A DNA stretch of 64,000 nucleotides from Flavobacterium saccharophilum (GTDB lineage: Bacteria; Bacteroidota; Bacteroidia; Flavobacteriales; Flavobacteriaceae): positions 1,116,001-1,180,000 of the forward strand of contig NZ_FRBY01000001.1 of NCBI RefSeq assembly GCF_900142735.1, read 5' to 3'. Of the stretch, positions 17,409-24,653 are shown piece after piece. A program made the position numbers and the translations under genes. Under the pieces are notes generated by a model. The model saw only the letters and a list, made by a program, of their open reading frames with translations, did no database searches and was not told where the DNA came from. Each line of letters starts with the position of its first letter. The stretch's first letter is position 1.

Positions 17409-18953
17409 TTATTCTGAAATAGCATTTCCTTTTTTATCATAGAAATGGTATTCTAAGTACGTGTAAGCGTCACGAGGTATGATTTTCACCCATTTCTTAT
17501 GTTCAAAAAACCATTTTGAACGTAAGGATGGAAAACCTTTACTGAGGTAAGCAGCCACAAACGGATGTACATTAAGCACAACATTTTTGTGGGTTTTTAA
17601 AAGTCGGTCTAAATCCAGTGCGATTTTATCAATGATTAAAATTGGCGCTTCAATTTCGCCATGCTCATTGTTTGGGTCTTCTTCTCTGGTTTTAATATTA
17701 ACTTCTGGTCTTACGCGTTGTCTGGTAATTTGAACTAAACCAAATTTACTAGGCGGTAAGATTTTATGTTTTGCTTTATCGTCGCTCATTTCTTCTCGCA
17801 AGAAGTCGAACAAGACTTTCCTGTTTTCAGGATTAGACATATCGATAAAATCAACTACGATTATTCCGCCCATATCACGCAAACGAAGTTGTCTGGCAAT
17901 TTCAGCGGCAGCAATCATATTCACTTCCATGGCAGTATCTTCCTGGTTAGTCGCCTTATTAGAACGGTTTCCACTATTTACGTCTATAACGTGAAGAGCT
18001 TCAGTGTGTTCAATAATAAGATAGGCGCCTTTACTCATGGAAACGGTACGTCCGAATGAAGTTTTGATTTGTCTCTCTATATTGTATTTCTCGAAAATTG
18101 GAGTGTCATTTGATTGATAAAACTTTACAATCGATTGTTTTGAAGGTGCAATTTCTTGCAGATATTCCTTCGTTTGGTGGAACAACTCTTCGTCATCTAT
18201 CTGAATACCGCTGAAGGTATCATTAAATACATCTCTTAATATCGAAGAAGCTCTGTTGAGCTCTCCTAATACTTTTGATGGATGATGAGCAGTTGGTAAT
18301 TTTTTACACATTGCAGTCCATCTGCCAAGCAGGTTCTGCAAATCTTTTTCTAATTCGGCTACGTTTTTGCCTTCGGCTACTGTGCGAACAATAACACCAA
18401 ATCCTTTAGGTTTGATCGATAGAACAAGTTTTTTTAGACGATCCTTTTCTTTTTTATCTTCTATTTTTTGAGAAATAGAAACACGGTCAGAAAACGGAAC
18501 GAGAACAATAAATCTTCCTGCCAATGAAAGCTCAGCGCTTATCCTTGGACCTTTGGTCGATATAGGTTCTTTAACAACTTGAACTAAAACAGATTGATTG
18601 GCACTTAAAATATCAGTAATGATGCCATCTTTGTCAATCTCTTTTTCAAACTGAAAGGTTTTTAGGGAGAAATCTTTTATTTTACCTGCGCTTACAAGTT
18701 TTATGAATTTCAGTTGGGAAGCTAAGTTAGGTCCTAAATCGTGATAATGTAAAAAGGCATCTTTTTCGAAGCCCACATTTACAAAAGCAGCATTAAGTCC
18801 AGCAACTGGTTTTCGTATTTTGGCAATAAAAATATCACCAACCTGAAAGTTGCTTTTCTCTTCTTCCTTGTGTAATTCAATTAGTTTTCCATCTTTTAAT
18901 AAGGCAAAATCTACGGCTTCAGAACTAGATCTAATGATTAATTCTTTATTCAC
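17409..18953 (-). CDS. rng: Ribonuclease G/E family endoribonuclease
   Basis: 514 residues, close to RNase G length and lacking the long C-terminal scaffold of RNase E. The N-terminal S1-like RNA-binding domain spans about 35-125 (VGDIFIAKIRKPVAGLNAAF). The catalytic region has the magnesium ligands D324 (HVIDVNSGNR) and D368 (GGIIVVDFIDM). The enzyme processes 16S rRNA 5' ends and decays mRNA in the cytoplasm. The start at 18953 (MNKELIIRSS) matches the family. It lies downstream of the HU gene on the same strand, but a repeat-rich gap and a terminator-like hairpin separate them. Confidence 0.94.
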   Translation of the reverse strand: MNKELIIRSSSEAVDFALLKDGKLIELHKEEEKSNFQVGDIFIAKIRKPVAGLNAAFVNVGFEKDAFLHYHDLGPNLASQLKFIKLVSAGKIKDFSLKTFQFEKEIDKDGIITDILSANQSVLVQVVKEPISTKGPRISAELSLAGRFIVLVPFSDRVSISQKIEDKKEKDRLKKLVLSIKPKGFGVIVRTVAEGKNVAELEKDLQNLLGRWTAMCKKLPTAHHPSKVLGELNRASSILRDVFNDTFSGIQIDDEELFHQTKEYLQEIAPSKQSIVKFYQSNDTPIFEKYNIERQIKTSFGRTVSMSKGAYLIIEHTEALHVIDVNSGNRSNKATNQEDTAMEVNMIAAAEIARQLRLRDMGGIIVVDFIDMSNPENRKVLFDFLREEMSDDKAKHKILPPSKFGLVQITRQRVRPEVNIKTREEDPNNEHGEIEAPILIIDKIALDLDRLLKTHKNVVLNVHPFVAAYLSKGFPSLRSKWFFEHKKWVKIIPRDAYTYLEYHFYDKKGNAISE

Positions 18954-18977
18954 ACTGTAAATTTTTATCCGTGAATT

Positions 18978-19180
18978 GGTTGTCGGTTGTTTGTTGTCAG
19001 TTGTTGGTGAAAACCATCAACCAAAAACCATCAACCATCAACTTCTACAAGGATGGATTAAACAATATTTTTAACAGGTATTGAACCCGGGGAAAATCAG
19101 CAGGCAGTTTGCAGTTGTAAGTAATCAGTAAACTGAGTACTAAAAACTGATAACTGAACACTAATTCTCAATTTCAATGA
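18978..19180. repeat. Low-complexity inverted repeats upstream of RNase G gene
   Basis: GGTTGTCGGTTGTTTGTTGT and neighbours (18978-19008) face ACCATCAACCAAAAACCATC and neighbours (19013-19042) as an imperfect inverted repeat of GGTTG units. A second block (19103-19165) carries interleaved CAGTTT, ATCAGTAAACTGA and AACTGATAACTGA units. No open frame is evident. Confidence 0.6.
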
Positions 19181-19193
19181 ACTTTTAAAAAGA

Positions 19194-19218
19194 AAAAAGT
19201 AGTTTAAAACTACTTTTT
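19194..19218 (-). terminator. Terminator hairpin overlapping a stop codon
   Basis: AAAAAGTAGTTT (19194-19205) and AAACTACTTTTT (19207-19218) are complementary. The stem contains the TAG stop of the 30-residue ribosomal protein gene and gives a T-run on the minus strand. Confidence 0.65.
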
Positions 19219-19302
19219 CTTTTTGTGACGGTTAGCTCTCGCTCTTTTTTTACGTTTGTGAGTAGCTACCTTATGTCTCTTTCTTTTTTTACCACTTGGC
19301 AT
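19210..19302 (-). CDS. 30-residue AURKAIP1/COX24 (mS38)-like ribosomal protein
   Basis: The ATG at 19302 opens a 30-codon frame reading MPSGKKRKRHKVATHKRKKR and then ARANRHKKKK before TAG. It is almost entirely Lys, Arg and His, with a pattern matching the COX24/AURKAIP1 C-terminal motif of mitochondrial mS38 and mycobacterial bS22. Such peptides sit near the decoding region of the small ribosomal subunit. It lies 31 nt downstream of the HU gene on the same strand, so it is likely co-transcribed with it, and a hairpin overlaps its stop codon. It is easily missed by gene finders. Family assignment is by motif; ribosome association here is inference. Confidence 0.8.
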   Translation of the reverse strand: MPSGKKRKRHKVATHKRKKRARANRHKKKK

Positions 19303-19333
19303 ATCGTGTCGATTTTATGATTAATTAATAGTA

Positions 19334-19624
19334 TTATTTTGCTTCGTTGTTTGTTTTAACTCCTTCTACAAATACTTTTGCAGGTTTAAACGCAGGAATG
19401 TTGTGTGCAGGAATTTTAATAGTTGTGTTTTTTGAAATGTTTCTTCCTGTCTTTTCAGCTCTAGTTTTTACGATAAAACTTCCAAAACCTCTTAAGTAAA
19501 CATTGTCTCCAGTTTCTAGTGAAGTTTTAACTTCTTCCATAAAAGTTTCTACTGTTGCTTGAACATCTCCTTTTTCAAGACCTAGTTTCTCTGAAATTTT
19601 CGCTACGATATCTGCTTTCGTCAT
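19334..19624 (-). CDS. HU-family DNA-binding protein
   Basis: 96 residues, normal for HU/IHF. The start MTKADIVAKISEKLGLEKGD and the arm motif GFGSFIVKTRAEKTGRNI, then IKIPAHNIPAFKPAKVF, are diagnostic. It is a dimeric nucleoid protein that bends DNA. A canonical Bacteroidota promoter (TTG, 21 nt, TATATTTG) lies upstream in the 140-bp space shared with divergent mutY. The 30-residue ribosomal protein gene follows immediately. Confidence 0.95.
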   Translation of the reverse strand: MTKADIVAKISEKLGLEKGDVQATVETFMEEVKTSLETGDNVYLRGFGSFIVKTRAEKTGRNISKNTTIKIPAHNIPAFKPAKVFVEGVKTNNEAK

Positions 19625-19673
19625 TTTCTTTCCTATTTTATTTTATAAATGATGTACTATTTTTTTGAGTTTG

Positions 19674-19705
19674 CAAATATAGGAATTAAAAAAATAATTA
19701 ATCAA
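19674..19705 (-). promoter_or_regulatory. Predicted promoter of the HU gene
   Basis: On the minus strand TTG at 19705-19703, a 21-nt spacer and TATATTTG at 19681-19674 fit the Bacteroidota consensus. The leader would be about 40 nt. Confidence 0.75.
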
Positions 19706-19738
19706 GCTAATTCGTTAAATTTTAATTACATAAACATT

Positions 19739-19746
19739 TACTTTTG
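19739..19746 (+). promoter_or_regulatory. Predicted mutY promoter -7 element
   Basis: TACTTTTG fits TANNTTTG and lies 18 nt before the ATG at 19765, supporting that start rather than the in-frame TTG at 19744. Confidence 0.55.
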
Positions 19747-19764
19747 TTTTCTAAGTATTTTACA

Positions 19765-20811
19765 ATGGATTTTCATAACATATTGATAAGTTGGTATTTA
19801 CAGAACAAGCGTGATTTGCCGTGGCGAAAAACGACCGATCCTTACCTAATTTGGCTCTCAGAAATTATGCTTCAGCAAACGCGAGTTGCTCAGGGAATGC
19901 CTTATTTTTTCAATTTTACGCAAGAATTTCCTACAGTGTTTGATTTGGCAAATGCGTCAGAAGAACAGGTTTTGAAACTTTGGCAGGGATTAGGGTACTA
20001 TTCTCGTGCCCGAAATTTACATAAAACGGCTCAATATGTAGCAAATGAGTTAAATGGCGTTTTTCCGGAAAACTATTCAACGTTGCTAAAATTAAAAGGT
20101 GTTGGTGAATATACTGCTGCCGCAATTGCTTCTTTTTCTTATAATGAAGCTGTTCCGGTTGTTGACGGAAATGTTTTTAGAGTGCTTTCGAGATATTTTG
20201 ATATTGAATCGGATATTGGTCTGCCGGCAACAAAAAAAGAATTTACGGAACTGGCTTATGAATTAATGCCAAAAGATAACCCGGCAATCTTTAATCAGGC
20301 GATAATGGAATTTGGTGCTTTGCAATGCGTGCCTAAAAGTCCAAATTGTATGATTTGTGTTTTTAACGAAAGTTGTGCCGCTTTGCAAAAAAAGAAAGTG
20401 GATGCTTTACCGGTGAAATCTAAAAAAGTAAAAGTCACCAATCGCTTCTTTAACTATTTGGTTTTAGAAGATGCTTTGGGGAATACCTTAATTCAAAAAA
20501 GGACAGCAAAAGGGATTTGGCATAATCTATATGAGTTTCCTCTTTTGGAGACAGATGAAATTGTTGGTTTCGATGTGGTCTCAAAAGCAGCTCAATTTGA
20601 TGTTTTTCCTTCCTATACTATAGTAGGTATAGAGGAGTGCGCGGAAACGACTGTTATTCATAAACTTTCGCATCAGCATCTCCATATTCAGTTTTGGAAA
20701 GTTAAAATTAATGAAAAAATAGTGAATGGTGTGAATACCAGTGTTTTAAAAACTTTTCCTTTTCCAATTGTGATTTATAATTTTATAGAAAAGCAGGAAA
20801 TAATTTGCTAA
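19765..20811 (+). CDS. mutY: A/G-specific adenine DNA glycosylase
   Basis: 348 residues from ATG 19765. HhH-GPD fold: the catalytic Glu in LSEIMLQQTRV, the helix-hairpin-helix LKGVGEYTAAAIASF, and the catalytic Asp in VVDGNVFRVLSR. The 4Fe-4S loop is canonical, C-x6-C-x2-C-x5-C (CVPKSPNCMICVFNESC). The C-terminal part (from about 225) is the NUDIX-like 8-oxoG recognition domain. It removes adenine mispaired with 8-oxoguanine. It heads a run of same-strand genes, mutY-ssb-gldE-gldD. Confidence 0.96.
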   Translation: MDFHNILISWYLQNKRDLPWRKTTDPYLIWLSEIMLQQTRVAQGMPYFFNFTQEFPTVFDLANASEEQVLKLWQGLGYYSRARNLHKTAQYVANELNGVFPENYSTLLKLKGVGEYTAAAIASFSYNEAVPVVDGNVFRVLSRYFDIESDIGLPATKKEFTELAYELMPKDNPAIFNQAIMEFGALQCVPKSPNCMICVFNESCAALQKKKVDALPVKSKKVKVTNRFFNYLVLEDALGNTLIQKRTAKGIWHNLYEFPLLETDEIVGFDVVSKAAQFDVFPSYTIVGIEECAETTVIHKLSHQHLHIQFWKVKINEKIVNGVNTSVLKTFPFPIVIYNFIEKQEIIC

Positions 20812-20818
20812 AAAAATG

Positions 20819-20826
20819 TATCTTTG
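20819..20826 (+). promoter_or_regulatory. Predicted ssb promoter -7 element
   Basis: TATCTTTG fits TANNTTTG, 22 nt before the ssb ATG. A TTTG at 20804-20807 is too close to be the usual -33 element, so this call rests on the -7 element alone. Confidence 0.45.
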
Positions 20827-20847
20827 GGATAAATACCACTAAAAACT

Positions 20848-21288
20848 ATGAACGGAACTTTAAATAAGGTGATGCTGATTGGCCATTTGGGCGATGATGT
20901 GAAAATGCATTATTTTGATGGAGGAAACTGCATCGGTCGTTTTCAGTTGGCTACAAATGAAGTATATATCAATAAAACGACCAACGAAAAAATAACTTCA
21001 ACAGAATGGCATAATTTAGTTGTGCGCAATAAAGCGGCCGAAATCTGTGAGAAATATTTATCTAAAGGTGATAAAATATATGTTGAAGGACGTATAAAAT
21101 CCCGTCAATGGCAAGCCGAGGACGGTACTACAAAATATACAACCGAAATTCAGGTAACGGAGTTTACTTTCTTGACTACCAAAAAAGAAACAGGAAATCA
21201 TAAGCCACATCAGGATCAGGAATCCGCAAAAAATACTAACTTTGATGCGTCGAACGAAAGCTTGCCTATAAACGACTTGCCTTTCTGA
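20848..21288 (+). CDS. ssb: Single-stranded DNA-binding protein
   Basis: 146 residues: an OB fold (LNKVMLIGHLGDDVKM, FQLATNEVYIN, EWHNLVVRNKAAEICEKYLSKGDKIYVEGRIKSRQW), a short flexible tail, and a C-terminal tip ending NDLPF that recruits repair and replication proteins. It coats ssDNA as a tetramer. The placement between mutY and gldE recalls the arrangement reported for gliding Flavobacterium. Confidence 0.95.
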   Translation: MNGTLNKVMLIGHLGDDVKMHYFDGGNCIGRFQLATNEVYINKTTNEKITSTEWHNLVVRNKAAEICEKYLSKGDKIYVEGRIKSRQWQAEDGTTKYTTEIQVTEFTFLTTKKETGNHKPHQDQESAKNTNFDASNESLPINDLPF

Positions 21289-21311
21289 TTGTTTAACTAA
21301 TCTTTTTTAAT

Positions 21312-22607
21312 TTGGACCCAGAGCCCAGTTTATTTTTTACTACAACTTTAGACATCAATTTAATTATTGGTTTTGTCGGAATATTTATTTTGCTGTTTCT
21401 TTCGGCAATTGTATCAGGTGCCGAAGTTGCACTTTTTTCTTTATCTCAAAAAGATATTGATGAAACCTTACAAGAGAATCTTTCAAAAGGGAAAATCATT
21501 TCTAATCTTTTAGATAAACCCAAAAAACTTTTAGCAACCTTATTAGTAGCTAATAACTTTTTAAACATAGGTGTTGTGATTCTGTTCTCTTTTATAGGAC
21601 AGAATATTTTTGACAATATCACTTCGCCCGTTTTAAAATTTATTCTGGAAGTTATTCTTGTTACGTTTTTGATTTTATTTTTTGCTGAAGTTTTACCAAA
21701 AGTTTATGCGAGCAGAAACAATATAAAATTTGCAAAATGGGTGGCCTATCCAATTTCTTTTTTAGATAAATTACTATCTCCAATTAGTTTGCCGATGCGT
21801 AGTGTTACGTTATATTTGCAGCATAAATTGGGAAAACAGAAAAATAGTTTTTCAATAAATCAGCTTTCTCAGGCTCTTGAGCTTACAGATTCTGAAGGAA
21901 CATCAAAAGATGAGCAAAAAATATTAGAAGGAATTGTTTCCTTTGGAAATACAGATACAAAGCAGGTTATGAGTCCGAGGATTGATATTTTTGGTTTGGA
22001 AATATCAGAATCTTTTGAAGCTATTTATCCGAAGATAATCGAAAAAGGATTTTCAAGAATTCCGGTTTATCGAGACAATATTGATCAGATTGAAGGCGTT
22101 TTGTTTGTTAAAGATTTGTTACCGCATATTGATAAGAAAGAATTTGACTGGACAGCATTAATGAGAGAAGCTTTTTTTGTTCCTGAGAATAAAAAACTGG
22201 ACAATTTGCTGAAAGATTTTCAGAGTCTTAAAAGTCATTTGGCGATCGTGGTTGATGAATACGGCGGAACATCCGGATTAGTTTCTTTGGAAGATATTAT
22301 AGAAGAAATAGTAGGAGATATCAGTGATGAATTTGATGATGAAAATTTAAATTTTTCTCAAATTGATGAGAAGAATTTTCTTTTTGAAGGAAAAATCAAC
22401 ATGAAAGATTTTTATAGAATTGTTGATGTTAATGAAGATATATTTGAATCGCATAAAGGAGAGGCTGAAACATTAGCGGGTTTTATTTTGGAAATTTTAG
22501 GAAATTTTCCAAAAAAAGATCAAAAAATTGCTTTTGAAAACTGCGTATTTACAATAGAAACAGTAGATAAAAAGCGTATAAAACAAATAAAAGTAACAAT
22601 AGAATAA
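21312..22607 (+). CDS. gldE: Gliding motility-associated membrane protein GldE (CNNM/CBS/CorC)
   Basis: 431 residues starting with TTG at 21312, the only plausible start after an in-frame TAA at 21294. Residues about 15-170 form a CNNM-type membrane domain with about four helices (LIIGFVGIFILLFLSAIVSG). Two CBS motifs follow (about 215-330; MSPRIDIFGLEI, LAIVVDEYGGTSGLVSLEDI), then a CorC/HlyC domain at the end. Relatives transport or sense divalent cations. GldE is genetically linked to gliding in F. johnsoniae and is encoded next to GldD. The stop is one nucleotide before the gldD ATG, so the two are translationally linked. Confidence 0.9.
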   Translation: MDPEPSLFFTTTLDINLIIGFVGIFILLFLSAIVSGAEVALFSLSQKDIDETLQENLSKGKIISNLLDKPKKLLATLLVANNFLNIGVVILFSFIGQNIFDNITSPVLKFILEVILVTFLILFFAEVLPKVYASRNNIKFAKWVAYPISFLDKLLSPISLPMRSVTLYLQHKLGKQKNSFSINQLSQALELTDSEGTSKDEQKILEGIVSFGNTDTKQVMSPRIDIFGLEISESFEAIYPKIIEKGFSRIPVYRDNIDQIEGVLFVKDLLPHIDKKEFDWTALMREAFFVPENKKLDNLLKDFQSLKSHLAIVVDEYGGTSGLVSLEDIIEEIVGDISDEFDDENLNFSQIDEKNFLFEGKINMKDFYRIVDVNEDIFESHKGEAETLAGFILEILGNFPKKDQKIAFENCVFTIETVDKKRIKQIKVTIE

Positions 22608-22608
22608 A

Positions 22609-23169
22609 ATGTTTAAAAGAATAATTTCGATAACAATCATTTTGCTAACATTAACAATTGTAAGTTGTAAAGATGATGTCTTGCCTAAGCCATCAAGTTA
22701 TTTGCGCTTAGATTATCCGGAAGCAAATTATGTTAATTTTGAAAACAATTGTCCGTTTTCTTTTGAAATGAATGAGGGTGCTATTATTAAAGGAGAGAAG
22801 AATTGTGGTTTTGCAATTACGTATCCAAAAATGAAGGCAACAATTTATCTTACTTATAAACCAGTAAATGGCAATATCGAAAAGTTGCTGAAAGATGCTC
22901 AGAAATTAACTTATGAGCACGTAATTAAAGCAGATGATATTTTAGAACAACCGTATTTAAACCATCAAAAAAAGGTTTACGGAATGTTTTATCAAGTGGA
23001 TGGAAATGCTGCGACAAATTCACAATTTTATGTGACTGATAGTACAAAACATTTTATAACAGGATCAGTTTATTTTTATGCTAAACCTAATTTTGATTCG
23101 GTTATGCCGGCTGCGAGTTATATCAAAAATGATATGCAGCGATTGATGGAAACATTGAAATGGAAATAA
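22609..23169 (+). CDS. gldD: Gliding motility lipoprotein GldD
   Basis: 186 residues with a lipoprotein signal (IILLTLTIVSCKDD, Cys about 20) and the family segment PKPSSYLRLDYPEANYVNF. GldD is required for gliding and, in F. johnsoniae, for type IX secretion. Its biochemical role is unsettled. It directly follows gldE (1-nt gap) and ends at a strong terminator. Confidence 0.93.
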   Translation: MFKRIISITIILLTLTIVSCKDDVLPKPSSYLRLDYPEANYVNFENNCPFSFEMNEGAIIKGEKNCGFAITYPKMKATIYLTYKPVNGNIEKLLKDAQKLTYEHVIKADDILEQPYLNHQKKVYGMFYQVDGNAATNSQFYVTDSTKHFITGSVYFYAKPNFDSVMPAASYIKNDMQRLMETLKWK

Positions 23170-23171
23170 TA

Positions 23172-23200
23172 AAAAAGGCGTTCAATTTGAACGCCTTTTT
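23172..23200 (+). terminator. Terminator after gldD
   Basis: AAAAAGGCGTTCAA and TTGAACGCCTTTTT form a near-loopless perfect stem with A- and T-runs on both sides. It separates gldD from the convergent metal-binding lipoprotein gene and may serve both. Confidence 0.88.
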
Positions 23201-23221
23201 TATTATTCAAAGTCGACTTAA

Positions 23222-23599
23222 TTACGATTTAATATTCGAAACTTTATACGTCTTTCCATCTCCGGTTGCCTGAACAACTTTTGTTAAGTTTTCCTGGTTT
23301 TGAACCGTTTTGTCAAATACAACAGTAGCTGTTTTTTTGTCAAAATCAACTGTTGCTTTTTCTACTCCGTCAAGATTAGTTAGTTCTTTTTCGATTGTTT
23401 TTGCACATCCCATTGCGCAAGTCATTCCTTCGATTTCGAAACTGGCAGTTTGTACATTTTCAGCAGCAATTGCTTTGTGTTCTTTTGGAGCTGTTTCTAT
23501 AGCTTTGATATTCGCTAAATTTTTATCTTCTTCTTTTTTACAGCTTACCAATACTAAACCAGCGATTGCTAATGTTGCTATTATTTTTGTGAATTTCAT
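23222..23599 (-). CDS. Heavy-metal-associated (HMA) domain lipoprotein
   Basis: 125 residues: a lipoprotein signal (IATLAIAGLVLVSCKKEE), a linker, and an HMA domain over about 50-120. The metal loop reads EGMTCAMGCAKTIEKEL, so the two cysteines are spaced C-x3-C rather than the usual MxCxxC. The remaining fold markers (VEKATVDFDKKTATVVFD) are normal. I infer a periplasmic or outer-membrane-anchored metal-binding protein. The altered spacing makes copper(I) binding uncertain. No transporter or metalloregulator is adjacent. A promoter-like TAATTTTG lies upstream (23643-23636). Confidence 0.88.
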   Translation of the reverse strand: MKFTKIIATLAIAGLVLVSCKKEEDKNLANIKAIETAPKEHKAIAAENVQTASFEIEGMTCAMGCAKTIEKELTNLDGVEKATVDFDKKTATVVFDKTVQNQENLTKVVQATGDGKTYKVSNIKS

Positions 23600-23635
23600 T
23601 CTATATAGATTTTAAATTTGTCAATAAGTTCGTTG

Positions 23636-23643
23636 CAAAATTA
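23636..23643 (-). promoter_or_regulatory. Predicted -7 element of the HMA lipoprotein gene
   Basis: On the minus strand TAATTTTG fits TANNTTTG, 37 nt before the start codon. No clear -33 element was found. Confidence 0.4.
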
Positions 23644-23701
23644 ATAAAATTTGAGAGGTTGGTTCGTAAAATTATTACAAATTTGCAGTAAAATACGTTT
23701 T

Positions 23702-24568
23702 ATGGATGCAAAACAATTAAAGTGGGCTTATTTGTTGGTTCTTTCGCTAATCTGGGGGAGTTCTTTTATTTTAATTAAAAGAGGATTGGTAGGGTTAACG
23801 GCGATTCAGGTAGGTTCATTCCGAATTATTTTTGCTGCCTTATTTCTATTGATTATCGGCTTTAAAAGTTTGAAGAAAATTTCGCGTCGTCAATGGAAAT
23901 TTGTTGCTATAACTTCACTTTTTGGAACTTTTACTCCTGCGTATCTTTTTGCAATTGCAGAGACTGAGGTTGATAGTTCGATTGTGGCTATTTTAAATTC
24001 ACTAACGCCTTTAAATACTTTGGTATTGGGAATTCTTATTTTTGGAATTCAGTTTCAAAAGAGGCAAGTTTTGGGTGTTTTTGTTGGATTGATTGGCTGT
24101 TTGCTTTTAGTTTTAAGCGGCGCGTCAGCACATCCGGGACAGAATTATTACTATGTTCTTTTGGTTGTAATTGCAACACTTTGTTATGCTATAAATGTCA
24201 ATTTAATTAAGAAATATTTGTCGGATTTAAATTCATTAAGTATTACGACAGGAAACTTCGCGGTTTTGCTTTTGCCTGCGCTAATTATTTTAAGTACAAC
24301 CGATATTCCGCAAAGGATAAATTTTGATACTACGCAACATTCAATTTTCTTCGTAATGATTTTAGGGGTTTTAGGAACCGGAATCGCGAATGTTCTATTC
24401 TTTAAACTGATTCAAATGTCATCACCTGTATTCGCAACATCAGTAACGTATTTAATTCCCATAGTGGCTTTTTTCTGGGGATTATTAGATAACGAAATGC
24501 TGACGCCAATTCAGTTTTTTGGAGCGTTTATTATTTTAATTGGAGTTTATTTGTCGGCTAAAAAGTAA
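23702..24568 (+). CDS. EamA/DMT family transporter
   Basis: 288 residues from ATG 23702 (MDAKQLKWAYLLV); a TTG-started extension to 23651 has no support. About ten hydrophobic helices are arranged as two EamA repeats. The first begins LLVLSLIWGSSFILIKRGL and contains FRIIFAALFLLIIGF. The second ends with SPVFATSVTYLIPIVAFFWG and GAFIILIGVYLSAKK. Such carriers export metabolites or amino acids across the inner membrane; substrate is not predictable. It is convergent with the M16 peptidase gene across a perfect hairpin. Confidence 0.92.
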   Translation: MDAKQLKWAYLLVLSLIWGSSFILIKRGLVGLTAIQVGSFRIIFAALFLLIIGFKSLKKISRRQWKFVAITSLFGTFTPAYLFAIAETEVDSSIVAILNSLTPLNTLVLGILIFGIQFQKRQVLGVFVGLIGCLLLVLSGASAHPGQNYYYVLLVVIATLCYAINVNLIKKYLSDLNSLSITTGNFAVLLLPALIILSTTDIPQRINFDTTQHSIFFVMILGVLGTGIANVLFFKLIQMSSPVFATSVTYLIPIVAFFWGLLDNEMLTPIQFFGAFIILIGVYLSAKK

Positions 24569-24572
24569 AAAA

Positions 24573-24603
24573 GCTTTGTCAAAGTTTCAAACTTTGACAA
24601 AGC
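24573..24603. terminator. 31-bp perfect hairpin between convergent genes
   Basis: GCTTTGTCAAAGTTT (24573-24587) and AAACTTTGACAAAGC (24589-24603) are exact complements around one base. The arms themselves contain smaller CTTTGTCAAAG palindromes. The location suits bidirectional termination, but flanking T-runs are short. It may be an interspersed repeat used as a terminator. Confidence 0.65.
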
Positions 24604-24653
24604 CTATAAAAAAACCTTAGAACCTTAGTATATTAGCTGCTCAGAACCTTTTT

